Origin: Bacteroidaceae bacterium
GTDB lineage: Bacteria; Bacteroidota; Bacteroidia; Bacteroidales; Bacteroidaceae
Direction: 5' to 3'
Length of the DNA stretch: 64,000 nucleotides
Assembly (NCBI GenBank): GCA_017615125.1
Contig: JAGAAS010000076.1
Location: 84,899-148,898, forward strand
Below are positions 48,701 through 57,592 of the stretch, piece after piece. Each line of letters starts with the position of its first letter. Within the stretch, counting starts at the first letter, position 1. Below the pieces are notes generated by a model. It made no database searches, was not told the DNA's origin, and saw only the letters and a list, made by a program, of their open reading frames with translations. The position numbers and the translations under genes are program-made.

Positions 48701-51342
48701 TGAATACGAACAAACATTCCCTCTTTATATGGCTCCTCTGCGTGCTGATGGTTGTGCCAGCAGTACCTGTTGCGGCTGACGACGACGACAACGTCATCGA
48801 AAAGCCCACCATCCTCTACTCCACCACACCCAAGCGCTACGAAATCGGAGGCATCACCGTATCAGGCATCGACAACTACGAAGACTACGTGCTCATCGGG
48901 CTCTCTGGCCTGTCGGTAGGACAAGTCATCGACGTCCCGGGCGAGGAAATCAGCAACGCCGTGAGGCGCTACTGGAAGCACGGGCTCTTCTCCGACGTGA
49001 AGATTACGGCTGAGCGCATCGAGGGAAACAAGATCTACCTTAACATCGCTCTCGTGCAGCGCCCGCGCCTGTCACAAATCAACTACAACGGCGTCAAGAA
49101 ATCGGAAAAAGAAGACCTGGAGAAGAAAATCGGGCTCCTCAACGGCAACCAGATTACGCCGAACATGATCAACAGAGCCAAGATCGTCATCTCGCGCTAC
49201 TTCGACGAGAAGGGATTCAAGAATGCCGACATCACCCTTGTGCAGCGCGACGACATCACCCACGAGGGACAGGTCATCCTCGACATCAACGTCGACAAGA
49301 AAGAGAAAATCAAAGTCCACAAGATTACCATCAACGGCAACGAAGCCCTCACGGACAAGAAGCTGAAGTGGGCGATGAAGAAAACCAACGAGAAGGGATT
49401 CAACCGCTACCTCTTCCGCCAGAAGAAGTTCATCGAAACCGACTACGAGAACGACAAGGACAACATCATCAACAAATACAACGAGTACGGCTACCGCGAC
49501 GCCCACATCGTTGCCGACTCTATCGTTCCCTACGACGAGAAGACCGTCGACGTCTACCTCACCGTCGAGGAAGGCAACCAGTATTTCATCCGCGACATCA
49601 GCTGGGTGGGCAACACGGTATATCCGTCGAACGCCCTGAGCGAGTATCTGCGCATGAAGAACGGCGACGTCTACAACCAGAAGCTCCTCGACGAGCGCCT
49701 GAAGACCGACGAAGACGCCATAGGCAACCTCTACTACAACAACGGCTATGTCTTCTTCCGTTGCTTCCCTACCGAAGTGAACGTAGGAACCGACTCCGTC
49801 GACCTTGAGATGCGCATCACGGAAGGCCCGCAGGCAACCATCGACCACGTCCGCATTGCCGGCAACGACAGACTCTACGAGAATGTCGTCCGTCGCCAGC
49901 TCCTCACCCTTCCGGGAGCCCTCTTCAACAAAGACGCCCTCGTCCGCTCGATGCGCGAAATCTCGCAGTCGGGACATTTCAACCCCGAAACCATCAACCC
50001 CGACGTCAAGGACAACAGCACCAACGGAACGGTCGACGTCAACTGGATGCTCGAGTCGAAGGCAAACGACCAAGTGGAGTTCTCTATCGGCTACGGTATG
50101 ACAGGCGTCATCGGAAAGATAGCGCTCAAGTTTACCAACTTCTCTATGTACAACCTGTTCCACAAGTCGGACAACTATCGCGGCATCATCCCGCAGGGCG
50201 ACGGGCAGACGTTCTCCATCAGCGGGCAGACGAACGGAACGTACTACCAGTCGTACAACATCTCGTTCTACGAGCCCTGGCTCGGAGGCAAGCGCCCCAA
50301 CGCCTTCTCGGTGAATCTCTTCTATACCAGACAGACAGGCGTCAACCAGAACTACTACAACACCGCCTACTACCAGAATATGTACAACTACATGTATGGC
50401 TACGGCAACTACAACAACTACTACTATAACAACTACGAATCGTACTACGATCCCGACAAATACATGAAGATGTACGGCGCTTCCCTCGGATGGGGCAAGC
50501 GCCTGCATTGGCCCGACGACTACTTCCAGATCTACGGAGAGCTGGCCTACCAGCGCTACGACCTCAACAACTGGGATTACTACTTCATCCTCTCCAACGG
50601 GCAGTGCAACAACATCAACGCAGGGGTGACCTTCAGCCGCAACTCCATAGACAATCCCATCTACCCGCGTCGCGGCTCCGAGTTCACCTTCTCGCTGTCG
50701 GCAACGCCTCCCTACTCGCTGTGGGACGGTATCGACTACAAGGCCCTGAGCGAGGTGAAGACCACCGACGCCAACTACACCGACGCCCTCAAGAAACGCT
50801 ACAACTGGATTGAATACCATAAGTGGAAATTCAAAGGAAAGACCTATACGGCCCTCACAGGCGGGCAGAAGTGCTTCGTGCTGATGACACGCGCCGAAAT
50901 CGGTATTCTGGGACATTACAATCCCTTCAAGAAATCGCCCTTCGAGACCTTCTACGTCGGAGGCGACGGCATGAGCGGATACTCCTATAACTACTACACC
51001 GACATGATTGCGCTGCGCGGCTACGATAACGGCTCGCTCACGCCCTACGGAAGCGAAGGCTACGCCTACACGCGCTTCACAGCCGAGCTGCGCTACCCGC
51101 TGATGTTCGAGAACTCCACGCAGATCTATGCCCTTGCCTTCCTCGAGGGAGGTAACGCCTGGACAAGCATCAAGCGCTTCAACCCCTTCGACATGAAGCG
51201 CGCTGCCGGCGTGGGTGTCCGCATCAACCTGCCTATGGTGGGACTGATGGGTATCGACTGGGCTTACGGCTTCGATCCCGTCTTCGAGTCGAGAACCCAC
51301 AGCGGGAGCCAGTTCCACTTCATCCTCGGACAGGAGTTTTAA
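48697..51342 (+). CDS. bamA: Outer-membrane assembly factor BamA (Omp85)
   Basis: An 881-residue outer-membrane protein that inserts beta-barrel proteins. A signal peptide (to about residue 27) is followed by POTRA domains (about 45-450; strings such as '[20 protein letters not shown]', '[20 protein letters not shown]' and '[20 protein letters not shown]') and a 16-strand barrel. The barrel has the loop-6 motif as '[16 protein letters not shown]' and ends 'FHFILGQEF', with C-terminal Phe. About residues 554-590 hold a striking Tyr/Asn-rich insertion ('[20 protein letters not shown]'), probably an external loop. The start is ATG 48697 or 48700. The long upstream frame to 48544 lies inside uppS and is not used. 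Confidence 0.95.
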   Translation: MMNTNKHSLFIWLLCVLMVVPAVPVAADDDDNVIEKPTILYSTTPKRYEIGGITVSGIDNYEDYVLIGLSGLSVGQVIDVPGEEISNAVRRYWKHGLFSDVKITAERIEGNKIYLNIALVQRPRLSQINYNGVKKSEKEDLEKKIGLLNGNQITPNMINRAKIVISRYFDEKGFKNADITLVQRDDITHEGQVILDINVDKKEKIKVHKITINGNEALTDKKLKWAMKKTNEKGFNRYLFRQKKFIETDYENDKDNIINKYNEYGYRDAHIVADSIVPYDEKTVDVYLTVEEGNQYFIRDISWVGNTVYPSNALSEYLRMKNGDVYNQKLLDERLKTDEDAIGNLYYNNGYVFFRCFPTEVNVGTDSVDLEMRITEGPQATIDHVRIAGNDRLYENVVRRQLLTLPGALFNKDALVRSMREISQSGHFNPETINPDVKDNSTNGTVDVNWMLESKANDQVEFSIGYGMTGVIGKIALKFTNFSMYNLFHKSDNYRGIIPQGDGQTFSISGQTNGTYYQSYNISFYEPWLGGKRPNAFSVNLFYTRQTGVNQNYYNTAYYQNMYNYMYGYGNYNNYYYNNYESYYDPDKYMKMYGASLGWGKRLHWPDDYFQIYGELAYQRYDLNNWDYYFILSNGQCNNINAGVTFSRNSIDNPIYPRRGSEFTFSLSATPPYSLWDGIDYKALSEVKTTDANYTDALKKRYNWIEYHKWKFKGKTYTALTGGQKCFVLMTRAEIGILGHYNPFKKSPFETFYVGGDGMSGYSYNYYTDMIALRGYDNGSLTPYGSEGYAYTRFTAELRYPLMFENSTQIYALAFLEGGNAWTSIKRFNPFDMKRAAGVGVRINLPMVGLMGIDWAYGFDPVFESRTHSGSQFHFILGQEF

Positions 51343-51444
51343 CCGAAAATAAACCAAAGCCAAAATAAATCGTCAAATAAGCAGAAACGTGCCGGAACAA
51401 ATCCGGAAAAAAGAACCTGAATTGTAAACTAAAAAAACACAGTT

Positions 51445-51960
51445 ATGAAAAAGAGTATCATTGTTGCAGCCATTTGCTGCCTTGCTTGCCTCTCGGCAAA
51501 TGCACAAAAGTATGCGTTGGTGGACATGGAATATATCCTGAAGAATATCCCGGCTTATGAACGTGCCAACGAACAGCTGAACCAGATCTCCAAGCGCTGG
51601 CAGAGCGAGGTGGAGGCTATCTCCGCCGAAGCCCAGACGCTCTACAAGAACTACCAGAGCGAAGCCGTCTTCCTCTCCGAAGAGCAGAAGACCGCACGTG
51701 AGGAAGAGATCGTAGCCAAGGAAAAGGAAGCCCAGGAGCTGAAGCGCAACTACTTCGGCCCGGAAGGCGAACTCTACAAGAAGCGCGAGAGCCTCATGAG
51801 CCCCATTCAGGACGAGATCTACAACGCCATCAAGGAGATTGCCGACGCTAAGGGCTACGCCACCGTCGTCGACCGCGCCTCAGCAAGCTCCATCATCTAC
51901 GCCTCGCCGAAGATTGACATCAGCAACGAAGTGCTCGTCAAGCTGGGATATGCCGACTAA
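51445..51960 (+). CDS. Skp/OmpH-family periplasmic chaperone, paralogue 1
   Basis: A 171-residue exported protein with a signal peptide ('MKKSIIVAAICCLACLSANA'). It shows the Skp/OmpH pattern: a short strand 'KYALVDMEYILKNIPAYERA', a long charged coiled-coil arm (about 40-120, 'EEIVAKEKEAQELKRNY'), and a return segment 'IKEIADAKGYATVVDRASAS' with 'IIYASPKIDIS'. It would hold unfolded outer-membrane proteins on the way to BamA, which is encoded just before it. About 100 bases separate them, and I see no separate promoter, so co-transcription is likely. Confidence 0.9.
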   Translation: MKKSIIVAAICCLACLSANAQKYALVDMEYILKNIPAYERANEQLNQISKRWQSEVEAISAEAQTLYKNYQSEAVFLSEEQKTAREEEIVAKEKEAQELKRNYFGPEGELYKKRESLMSPIQDEIYNAIKEIADAKGYATVVDRASASSIIYASPKIDISNEVLVKLGYAD

Positions 51961-51990
51961 TTGATAAAAATACATAAAAAAGACAATTCG

Positions 51991-52022
51991 TTTGGCTTTC
52001 TCCCCAACGTGGCTTATCTTTG
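51991..52022 (+). promoter_or_regulatory. Promoter of the second skp gene
   Basis: TTTG (51991-51994), 20 nt, TATCTTTG (52015-52022), a full consensus match, 43 bases before the ATG at 52066. Confidence 0.85.
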
Positions 52023-52065
52023 CAACAGATTAACCATAAATGCTAATTTTTTCTACCAATAAGAA

Positions 52066-52569
52066 ATGAAAAGACAAATCATCATCCTTGCCCTCATCCT
52101 TGCTCCGCTGACAGTCTTCGGACAGCAGAAATTCGGACATGTCAACTCATCGCTCATCGTGCCCTCCATGCCGGAGTTCACACAGGCACAGACCGACCTG
52201 CAGAACCTGCAGAAACAGTATGAGGACGACCTGAAACGCCTCGAAGACGAGTTCACGAAGAAGAGCGAAGAATACAACGCTCAGGCCGAGTCGCTGCCGC
52301 AGAACATCAAGGAGCGCCGCGAGAAGGAGCTGCAAGACCTCTACCAGCGCATGCAGCAGTACTATCAGGAAAGCCAGCAGAACCTGCAGCAGGCCAACAA
52401 CGAGAAGATGCAAGCCATCAACGAGAAGGTCACCACTGCCATCAAGGCCGTAGGCACCGAGAACAACTTTGTCTACATCTTCGACCTGTCGAGCGGCATC
52501 CCCTTCATCAACGAAGCCATCAGCGTCGACGTCACCGACCAGGTGAAAGCCAAGCTCGGCATCAAGTAA
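52066..52569 (+). CDS. Skp/OmpH-family periplasmic chaperone, paralogue 2
   Basis: A 167-residue exported protein with a signal peptide ('MKRQIIILALILAPLTVFGQ') and the Skp layout: 'KFGHVNSSLIVPSMPEFTQA', coiled-coil arm ('LKRLEDEFTKKSEEYNAQAE', 'MQQYYQESQQNLQQANNEKM') and 'TTAIKAVGTENNFVYIFDLS'. It differs clearly from paralogue 1, so the copy is old. It has its own strong promoter, so its level can differ from that of the bamA transcript. Confidence 0.9.
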   Translation: MKRQIIILALILAPLTVFGQQKFGHVNSSLIVPSMPEFTQAQTDLQNLQKQYEDDLKRLEDEFTKKSEEYNAQAESLPQNIKERREKELQDLYQRMQQYYQESQQNLQQANNEKMQAINEKVTTAIKAVGTENNFVYIFDLSSGIPFINEAISVDVTDQVKAKLGIK

Positions 52570-52620
52570 CAGACGCCCACCCGAGGAATAAGCCTCGTTC
52601 TATCAATAACAACATTAAAA

Positions 52621-52655
52621 GGGAGGAGGCATGCGACATACCTTCTCCCTTCTTC
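52621..52655 (+). terminator. Hairpin between skp paralogues 2 and 3
   Basis: GGGAGGAGG (52621-52629) pairs with CCTTCTCCC (52641-52649, one G-T), 11-nt loop, then TTCTTC. It probably ends or attenuates transcription into paralogue 3. Confidence 0.65.
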
Positions 52656-52672
52656 ATACTAATTTTTGGGAA

Positions 52673-53179
52673 ATGAAAAAACAATTATTCCTTCTTCTCC
52701 TCGCCGTATTCTCCCTCGGCGTCAGCGCGCAGACAAAGTTCGGCTATGTCAGCTTCAAGGAGATACTGACATCCCTGCCCGAATACACCGTAGCAGAAAA
52801 AGACCTCGGCAACCTGCAGCAGAAGTGCGAGCAGGAAATAGCCCGCTCCGAGAAAGACATCAACCAGCGCTTCTCCGAATACATCGACGGGCAGGAAAGC
52901 TTCCCTGAAATCATCCGCGTGAAACGGCAGAAAGAGCTGCAGGAACTCATGGAGAAAAGCCTCTCGTTCAAGAACGACGCCAGCAAAACGCTGCGCGACG
53001 CACGCAATGAGCTCATGCAGCCCCTCCGCAACAAAGTCACCGAAGCCATTCAGAAAGTGTGCGAGGAGGGAGGCTACGACTACATCATCGACACGGACCA
53101 ACGGTCGTACATCGCCATCAACAAGGAGAAAGGTACTGACGTGACGGCAGCCGTCAAGCAGCAGCTCGGCATCGAGTAG
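52673..53179 (+). CDS. Skp/OmpH-family periplasmic chaperone, paralogue 3
   Basis: A 168-residue exported protein from ATG 52673 ('MKKQLFLLLLAVFSLGVSAQ'), with 'KFGYVSFKEILTSLPEYTVA', a coiled-coil arm ('EIARSEKDINQRFSEYIDGQ', 'SLSFKNDASKTLRDARNELM') and 'GGYDYIIDTDQRSYIA'. It is closest by eye to paralogue 2 (same 'KFG-V' start and 'E-I' pattern). The upstream frame to 52631 would translate the hairpin and is rejected. No own promoter is visible, so expression probably depends on read-through. Confidence 0.88.
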   Translation: MKKQLFLLLLAVFSLGVSAQTKFGYVSFKEILTSLPEYTVAEKDLGNLQQKCEQEIARSEKDINQRFSEYIDGQESFPEIIRVKRQKELQELMEKSLSFKNDASKTLRDARNELMQPLRNKVTEAIQKVCEEGGYDYIIDTDQRSYIAINKEKGTDVTAAVKQQLGIE

Positions 53180-53233
53180 CACACCCGCGCCAACGCCTCC
53201 TGCCAACGCCTAACTAACAAAAACGTACATACC

Positions 53234-54061
53234 ATGATACAACCAGGACCTATCGGCATCTTCGACTCAGGGTACGGAGGGCTCACCATCCTCTCCCAGA
53301 TCCGCAACCTCCTTCCCGAATACGACTTCCTCTATCTGGGCGACAACGCCAGGACTCCCTACGGAACGCGCTCCTTCCAGGTAGTGTATGAGTTTACCTC
53401 GCAGGCCGTCAACACGCTGTTCGAAATGGGATGCCAGCTTGTCATCCTCGCCTGCAACACCGCCTCCGCCAAAGCACTGCGCAACATCCAGCAGCTCGAC
53501 CTTCCCAAGATGGACTCGCAGAAGCGCGTGCTGGGCATCATACGCCCCACGGTAGAGGCGCTCGACGAGCTCACCCAGAGCCGCCACGTGGGCATCCTCG
53601 CCACAGCAGGCACCATCAAGTCGCAATCCTATCCGCTGGAAATAAAGAAGCTGTTCCCCGACATCACCGTCTGCGGCGAAGCATGCCCCATGTGGGTGCC
53701 GCTGGTGGAGAACAATGAAGGACAGTCCGAGGGCGCCGACTACTTTGTCAAGAAGCATATCGACAACCTGCTGCAGAAAGACAGCGACATCGACACCATC
53801 ATCCTAGGGTGCACCCACTACCCGCTCCTCTTAGACAAGATACGGAAGTACACGCCCGAGGGCATCAAGATTGTCACGCAGGGAGAATACGTCTCCCAGA
53901 GCCTGAAGGAGTATCTCCGCCGGCATCCACAGATGGATGAACTCTGCACCAAGGAGGGCACGTGCCGCTTCCTCACGACGGAGTCGGCCGAGATCTTCCG
54001 CCAGAACGCCAGCGTCTTCCTCAAGGAAGCCGTGCATGTCCGCTCCATCGCCTTGAAATAA
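53234..54061 (+). CDS. murI: Glutamate racemase
   Basis: A 275-residue cytosolic enzyme that makes D-glutamate for peptidoglycan. 'PIGIFDSGYGGLTILSQIRN' and 'YLGDNARTPYGTRS' form the substrate site; the two catalytic cysteines are in 'LVILACNTASAKALR' and 'IILGCTHYPLLLD'. 'ECGEACPMWVPLVENNE'-like sequence ('GEACPMWVPLVENNE') is also typical. It follows skp 3 by 54 bases and is ended by a strong hairpin at 54084. Confidence 0.95.
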   Translation: MIQPGPIGIFDSGYGGLTILSQIRNLLPEYDFLYLGDNARTPYGTRSFQVVYEFTSQAVNTLFEMGCQLVILACNTASAKALRNIQQLDLPKMDSQKRVLGIIRPTVEALDELTQSRHVGILATAGTIKSQSYPLEIKKLFPDITVCGEACPMWVPLVENNEGQSEGADYFVKKHIDNLLQKDSDIDTIILGCTHYPLLLDKIRKYTPEGIKIVTQGEYVSQSLKEYLRRHPQMDELCTKEGTCRFLTTESAEIFRQNASVFLKEAVHVRSIALK

Positions 54062-54083
54062 AAGTCTCTTCAGGGAAAACAAT

Positions 54084-54125
54084 AAGCGCTGGGCACCTCC
54101 GAACAGGTACCCAGCGCTTTTCTTT
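54084..54125. terminator. Bidirectional terminator between murI and dprA
   Basis: AAGCGCTGGG (54084-54093) pairs perfectly with CCCAGCGCTT (54110-54119); ACCT/AGGT extends it. A T-rich tail follows on the plus strand (TTCTTTT) and on the minus strand (ATTGTTTT). Confidence 0.8.
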
Positions 54126-54286
54126 TAACCCTTATTGTTTGGCATTTAGTCTTTGGCCCTTAGCCTTTAACCCTTTTGGCCTTGGCCCAGCAGAGTCAGT
54201 CCTTAAGGACCTTAAGGACCTTAATGTCTTTAAAGACCTTAGCCCTTTAGCCTTTAGCCCTTGGCCTTTTAGCCTATTTTGTGAGA
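54125..54286. repeat. Low-complexity palindromic region between murI and dprA
   Basis: Repeated words TTTAGCC, CCCTTGGCC and CCTTAAGGA. Two related 12-bp perfect palindromes, GTCCTTAAGGAC (54199-54210) and GTCTTTAAAGAC (54226-54237), are linked by a further CCTTAAGGA copy. No gene is seen. Confidence 0.7.
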
Positions 54287-54288
54287 GG

Positions 54289-55416
54289 CTACAGCAGAAC
54301 CACTCGGTAGCATCCTCCCGGCAAGGGCTGCACCAGTCCTTTCATCTCCAGGTTGAACAGCATCGAGCGCAGCCTGCCGACAGGGATGTCTGTCAGATAG
54401 ACCAGGCTGTCTATCTGCACTCCATTCTCGTTCTCCCGCAGGATGTCCATGACTGCCTTCTCCTCCGACGTGAGGTCCATTTCGGGAAACAGCTGCTTCT
54501 GCACCGCCGTCGGCCCCTGGGAGGAGGCATCCCAGCCCATCGCCTTCACCAAGTCCTCAGCCGAGCAGATGAGTGCCGCCCCGTTGTTCTGGATGAGGCA
54601 ATGACATCCGCGGGAATACTCGTCGCCCACCCTTCCGGGGAAGGCAAAGCAGTCGCGCCCGTAGTTCAGGGCCATATCCGCCGTTATCAGGGCTCCTCCC
54701 TTCTGCGCCGACTCCACGACGACGGTAGCGTCAGACAGTCCCGCGATAATCCTGTTGCGCTTGATGAAGTTCGGCCTGTCGGGCGTCGTGAAGCTCATGT
54801 ATTCCGTCAGCAAGCCTCCCTGCCGCACCATCTCGCTGGCTACGCTCCGATGCGTCGAGGGGTATATCCTGTCGAGCCCGTGAGCCAGCACGCCCACCGT
54901 CGGCAGGTTGTTTTCCAGCGATGCCCGATGCGCAGCGATGTCTATCCCGTAGGCAAGCCCGCTGACGACGAGCACATCGGGACACAGCTGCGCCAGGTCG
55001 CGCACCAGCACCGCACATAGGTCCTTGCCGTAGGGTGTGGCCTTGCGCGTTCCCACGATGCTGACGATGCGCTTCGCGTTCAGGTTGGCGTTGCCCAGCC
55101 CGTAGAGGACGAGAGGCGCATCGTCGCACTCGCGCAGACGTGAAGGGTAGGCGCTGTCGTTGATCGAGAGGCACTGGATGTGATGCTTCTCGATGTACCG
55201 CAGCTCCTCGTCGGCACGCTTGAAGGCAGCGGGGCAGTCGAGGACGGAGATTAAAGAAGACCGAACCCCCGGCATGACGTCCGGGAGTTCAGTCCTGTGT
55301 TCATAGACGGCCTTTGCCGTCCCCAGCCCGTTGACCAGCCGCCTGCCCAGGATGACACCCACATGCGGTGTGCATGTCAATGCCAGCAGGGCTTGCAGTT
55401 CGTCAGAGGCAGTCAT
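54289..55416 (-). CDS. dprA: DNA-processing protein DprA
   Basis: A 375-residue cytosolic protein that binds incoming single-stranded DNA and loads RecA during transformation. The Rossmann-like core (about 110-290) has 'RIVSIVGTRKATPYGKDLCA', 'VVSGLAYGIDIAAHRASLEN', 'TVGVLAHGLDRIYPSTHRS', 'EYMSFTTPDRPNFIKRNRII' and 'VVESAQKGGALITADMAL'. The last 65 residues ('EKAVMDILRENENGVQIDSL') are the winged-helix end. It converges with murI. Confidence 0.94.
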   Translation of the reverse strand: MTASDELQALLALTCTPHVGVILGRRLVNGLGTAKAVYEHRTELPDVMPGVRSSLISVLDCPAAFKRADEELRYIEKHHIQCLSINDSAYPSRLRECDDAPLVLYGLGNANLNAKRIVSIVGTRKATPYGKDLCAVLVRDLAQLCPDVLVVSGLAYGIDIAAHRASLENNLPTVGVLAHGLDRIYPSTHRSVASEMVRQGGLLTEYMSFTTPDRPNFIKRNRIIAGLSDATVVVESAQKGGALITADMALNYGRDCFAFPGRVGDEYSRGCHCLIQNNGAALICSAEDLVKAMGWDASSQGPTAVQKQLFPEMDLTSEEKAVMDILRENENGVQIDSLVYLTDIPVGRLRSMLFNLEMKGLVQPLPGGCYRVVLL

Positions 55417-55434
55417 CGGGTCTCACACCGCTTA

Positions 55435-57123
55435 TCAAAGGTTGGCCAGAGCGGCAGCGTACTTGACGAACTCGATGTCCTTCTTTGCCTTCTCGAGCAG
55501 GCTCTTGTCGAGGGCCACAGCCTTTGCCAGGTTCTCGGCAACCTCGTTGGCCTTGTTGGTGCGGGCACCGAGGATAGCCTTCAGGTAATAGGTGGTAGCG
55601 TCGGCAACGTCGATGTCGTTGAGTGTGCTCTTTGCCTTTGCATAGTCCTTAGCCATAATCTGGGCGAGGGCGGCAGCGTTCGACTTCGTTTCGCCGAGCG
55701 TAGCAGCAGCGCGGGCATACTGTCCCTGAGCGATGTAGAGGTTACCCAAAGCGGCAGCGTTGTCCACAGCGTCGGCACCCTTAGCCAGGTAAGCCTCAGC
55801 CTCGGCGCGGTTGCCGTTGAGCAGCTCCATCAGACCGAGGTTCGTGTTAGCCTCAGCAGCGTTGGGGTTAGCCTTGACGGCCTTCTCCAGATACGTCTTG
55901 GCGGTGTCGTAGTCGGCATCCTTGTAAGCGATCTGGGCGATGTTGTTGTAGGCGCGGTAGTCGTTGGGATAGAGCTGGATGGCCTTCTTGTAGATGTCCA
56001 CCTTCTTGGCATCGTCGTTCACGAGGGTAGCGGCATAGAGCAGCTCGTCCACGCTCAGCACCGAAGGATCGGAAGCGTAAGCCTCCAGAATCTCGTCGTC
56101 GCTACGGCCGATGAGCTGGTAGTTGATGGTCAGGCGTGCACGGCGCAGCTGCGGCAGGATCTCGTCGGCCAGATCGGAATAAACCGATGAGATGTTCTTG
56201 ATCTCACGCTCGCGTGTCTCGGGGTCCTTGTACATGGAGAGCACACGCAGGATGAGGTCCTTGTCCTCGATGTTCGAGGCAGATACCAGCTCCTGGAATC
56301 CCTCCCAGTCCTCAGCGGTGTACTTGGTGTCGACGTCGGTAGCCACCTTGGCCTTCTTGAGCTGCTGGTTCACGTAGTCGGTAGCGGTCTTCTGACGGTT
56401 CTGGGCCAGACGGTCGTTGAGCGACACGTCACCATCGGGAGAGGCGTAAGCCGAAACCTCCACGTTCTCGAGAGCCAGATTCTTGGTGTCGGCCTTGATC
56501 TCCTTCAGCTTCTCCGTGAAGGCCTTGATGTCGGCCGACTTCAGCTCGCTCGAGCGCAGGTTAGCCTGCTGGATGAGGAACATGATGTTAGCCTGCTTAG
56601 CCTGGTCAATAATGCGCTGGAAGGCATCCTCAGCATAGGCGGGCTTCGTCGAAGCAGCCGTAGCGAGGTACAGCTCACCAGTGGCGAGCACGCCGTCGGC
56701 AATCTTCACGTCGGGCAACGACTTCGACTTGCTGCCCATCTTCACTACGGGGCGCAGGTAGAGTTCCGACTTGGCCATCTCGGGGATGTACTTGAAGTTG
56801 GCCTTCATCGTCACGTTGCTGCCGTTCTTATAGGAGATGGTCTGGTTGTTGCCTTCCACCTTCTCACCCTGGAACGTGTAGGGCTCGCTCTTGGCTTCGC
56901 CGCCCTCATACTTCAGCACGGGAGTGACGGTAAGGGAGATCTTCTTGCCGAAGAACTTGGCAGGGAACGTTCCGTGGATGGTAGCGGGAACTTCACCGTT
57001 TACTGCCTCGAGCACCTCGGGAGACACTGTGAAATAGTCAGCAGCAAGCTGGTTCATCTTGTTGCTGCACGAGCAGAGAGCCACGAGGGCCACTGCCACT
57101 AACGAATAATAGAACTTTTTCAT
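55435..57123 (-). CDS. Lipoprotein with OmpA-like region and TPR repeats
   Basis: A 562-residue lipoprotein from ATG 57123 (signal 'MKKFYYSLVAVALVALCSCS', lipid-attached Cys at 17 or 19). Residues about 35-180 are beta-rich ('VPATIHGTFPAKFFGKKISL'). Residues about 205-340 resemble an OmpA C-terminal domain ('VEVSAYASPDGDVSLNDRLA' and 'NRQKTATDYVNQQLKK'), which could bind peptidoglycan. The C-terminal 200 residues are TPR repeats ('AYNNIAQIAYKDADYDTAKT', 'AEANTNLGLMELLNGNRAEA'). It probably links outer membrane and cell wall. Its stop lies 18 bases before the dprA start; the two may be co-transcribed. Confidence 0.85.
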   Translation of the reverse strand: MKKFYYSLVAVALVALCSCSNKMNQLAADYFTVSPEVLEAVNGEVPATIHGTFPAKFFGKKISLTVTPVLKYEGGEAKSEPYTFQGEKVEGNNQTISYKNGSNVTMKANFKYIPEMAKSELYLRPVVKMGSKSKSLPDVKIADGVLATGELYLATAASTKPAYAEDAFQRIIDQAKQANIMFLIQQANLRSSELKSADIKAFTEKLKEIKADTKNLALENVEVSAYASPDGDVSLNDRLAQNRQKTATDYVNQQLKKAKVATDVDTKYTAEDWEGFQELVSASNIEDKDLILRVLSMYKDPETREREIKNISSVYSDLADEILPQLRRARLTINYQLIGRSDDEILEAYASDPSVLSVDELLYAATLVNDDAKKVDIYKKAIQLYPNDYRAYNNIAQIAYKDADYDTAKTYLEKAVKANPNAAEANTNLGLMELLNGNRAEAEAYLAKGADAVDNAAALGNLYIAQGQYARAAATLGETKSNAAALAQIMAKDYAKAKSTLNDIDVADATTYYLKAILGARTNKANEVAENLAKAVALDKSLLEKAKKDIEFVKYAAALANL

Positions 57124-57168
57124 TTCGGTAAAAATTATTGAAAAATAAAACTGTTTCTCTTGAGTCTG

Positions 57169-57200
57169 CAAAGTTAGCGCAACGCCCGAGAAAATGCAAA
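57169..57200 (-). promoter_or_regulatory. Promoter of the OmpA/TPR lipoprotein gene
   Basis: Minus strand TTTG (57200-57197), 20 nt, TAACTTTG (57176-57169). A consensus match with a leader of about 40 nt; it supports the start at 57123. Confidence 0.85.
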
Positions 57201-57373
57201 AGTTTTCGGATATTTATTTTTAAAAAGGAGTAAGCTTTTTTTTCTTTCCGCTATGCACGGACCTCTGCCGAAACCCAACAGGCATTTCGAGTTCCTCCTC
57301 CGAACTTCCTCTTTGTTTTACATCAACTTCTTGTAAAAGCCTTTTTCCGTTTTGAGGACTACTCCTTTTTTAA

Positions 57374-57404
57374 GCAAAACCGCCCATTTCATCGGGGTTT
57401 TCCG
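57374..57404 (+). repeat. Dispersed motif GCCCATTTCATCGGGG, copy 3
   Basis: GCAAAACC then GCCCATTTCATCGGGG and TTTTCC, same strand and 64 bases upstream of the -33 box of the next gene. Confidence 0.8.
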
Positions 57405-57467
57405 GGATGTATTCCTTCCTCGCGAGAGCTCTTGTATGTAAAATGAGAGAAAAATGAGAGTTTTTTT

Positions 57468-57499
57468 CTTGGAAAGTACGTTCGGCACCCTTATTTTTG
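57468..57499 (+). promoter_or_regulatory. Promoter of the Asp-box protein gene
   Basis: CTTG (57468-57471), 20 nt, TATTTTTG (57492-57499). Transcription start near 57506. Confidence 0.7.
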
Positions 57500-57592
57500 C
57501 CCTTGTGAACAACACTTCCTGGAATATGAACGTGAAAAGCTTCCTTACGAAGTCCCGCAAAAGGGAAAAACGTGTAAACATCCTTCTGAAAA

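Larger units (their letters stand above)
57201..57592. other. Intergenic region before the Asp-box protein gene
   Basis: It has no gene; it holds motif copy 3 and the plus-strand promoter listed below. The leader of the downstream gene is about 87 nt. Confidence 0.5.

Noticed and set aside
49072-51363. Minus-strand open frame of 763 codons across bamA
   Set aside because: The plus strand encodes unmistakable BamA; the antisense frame is a Val/Leu/Asp-rich mirror with no domain.
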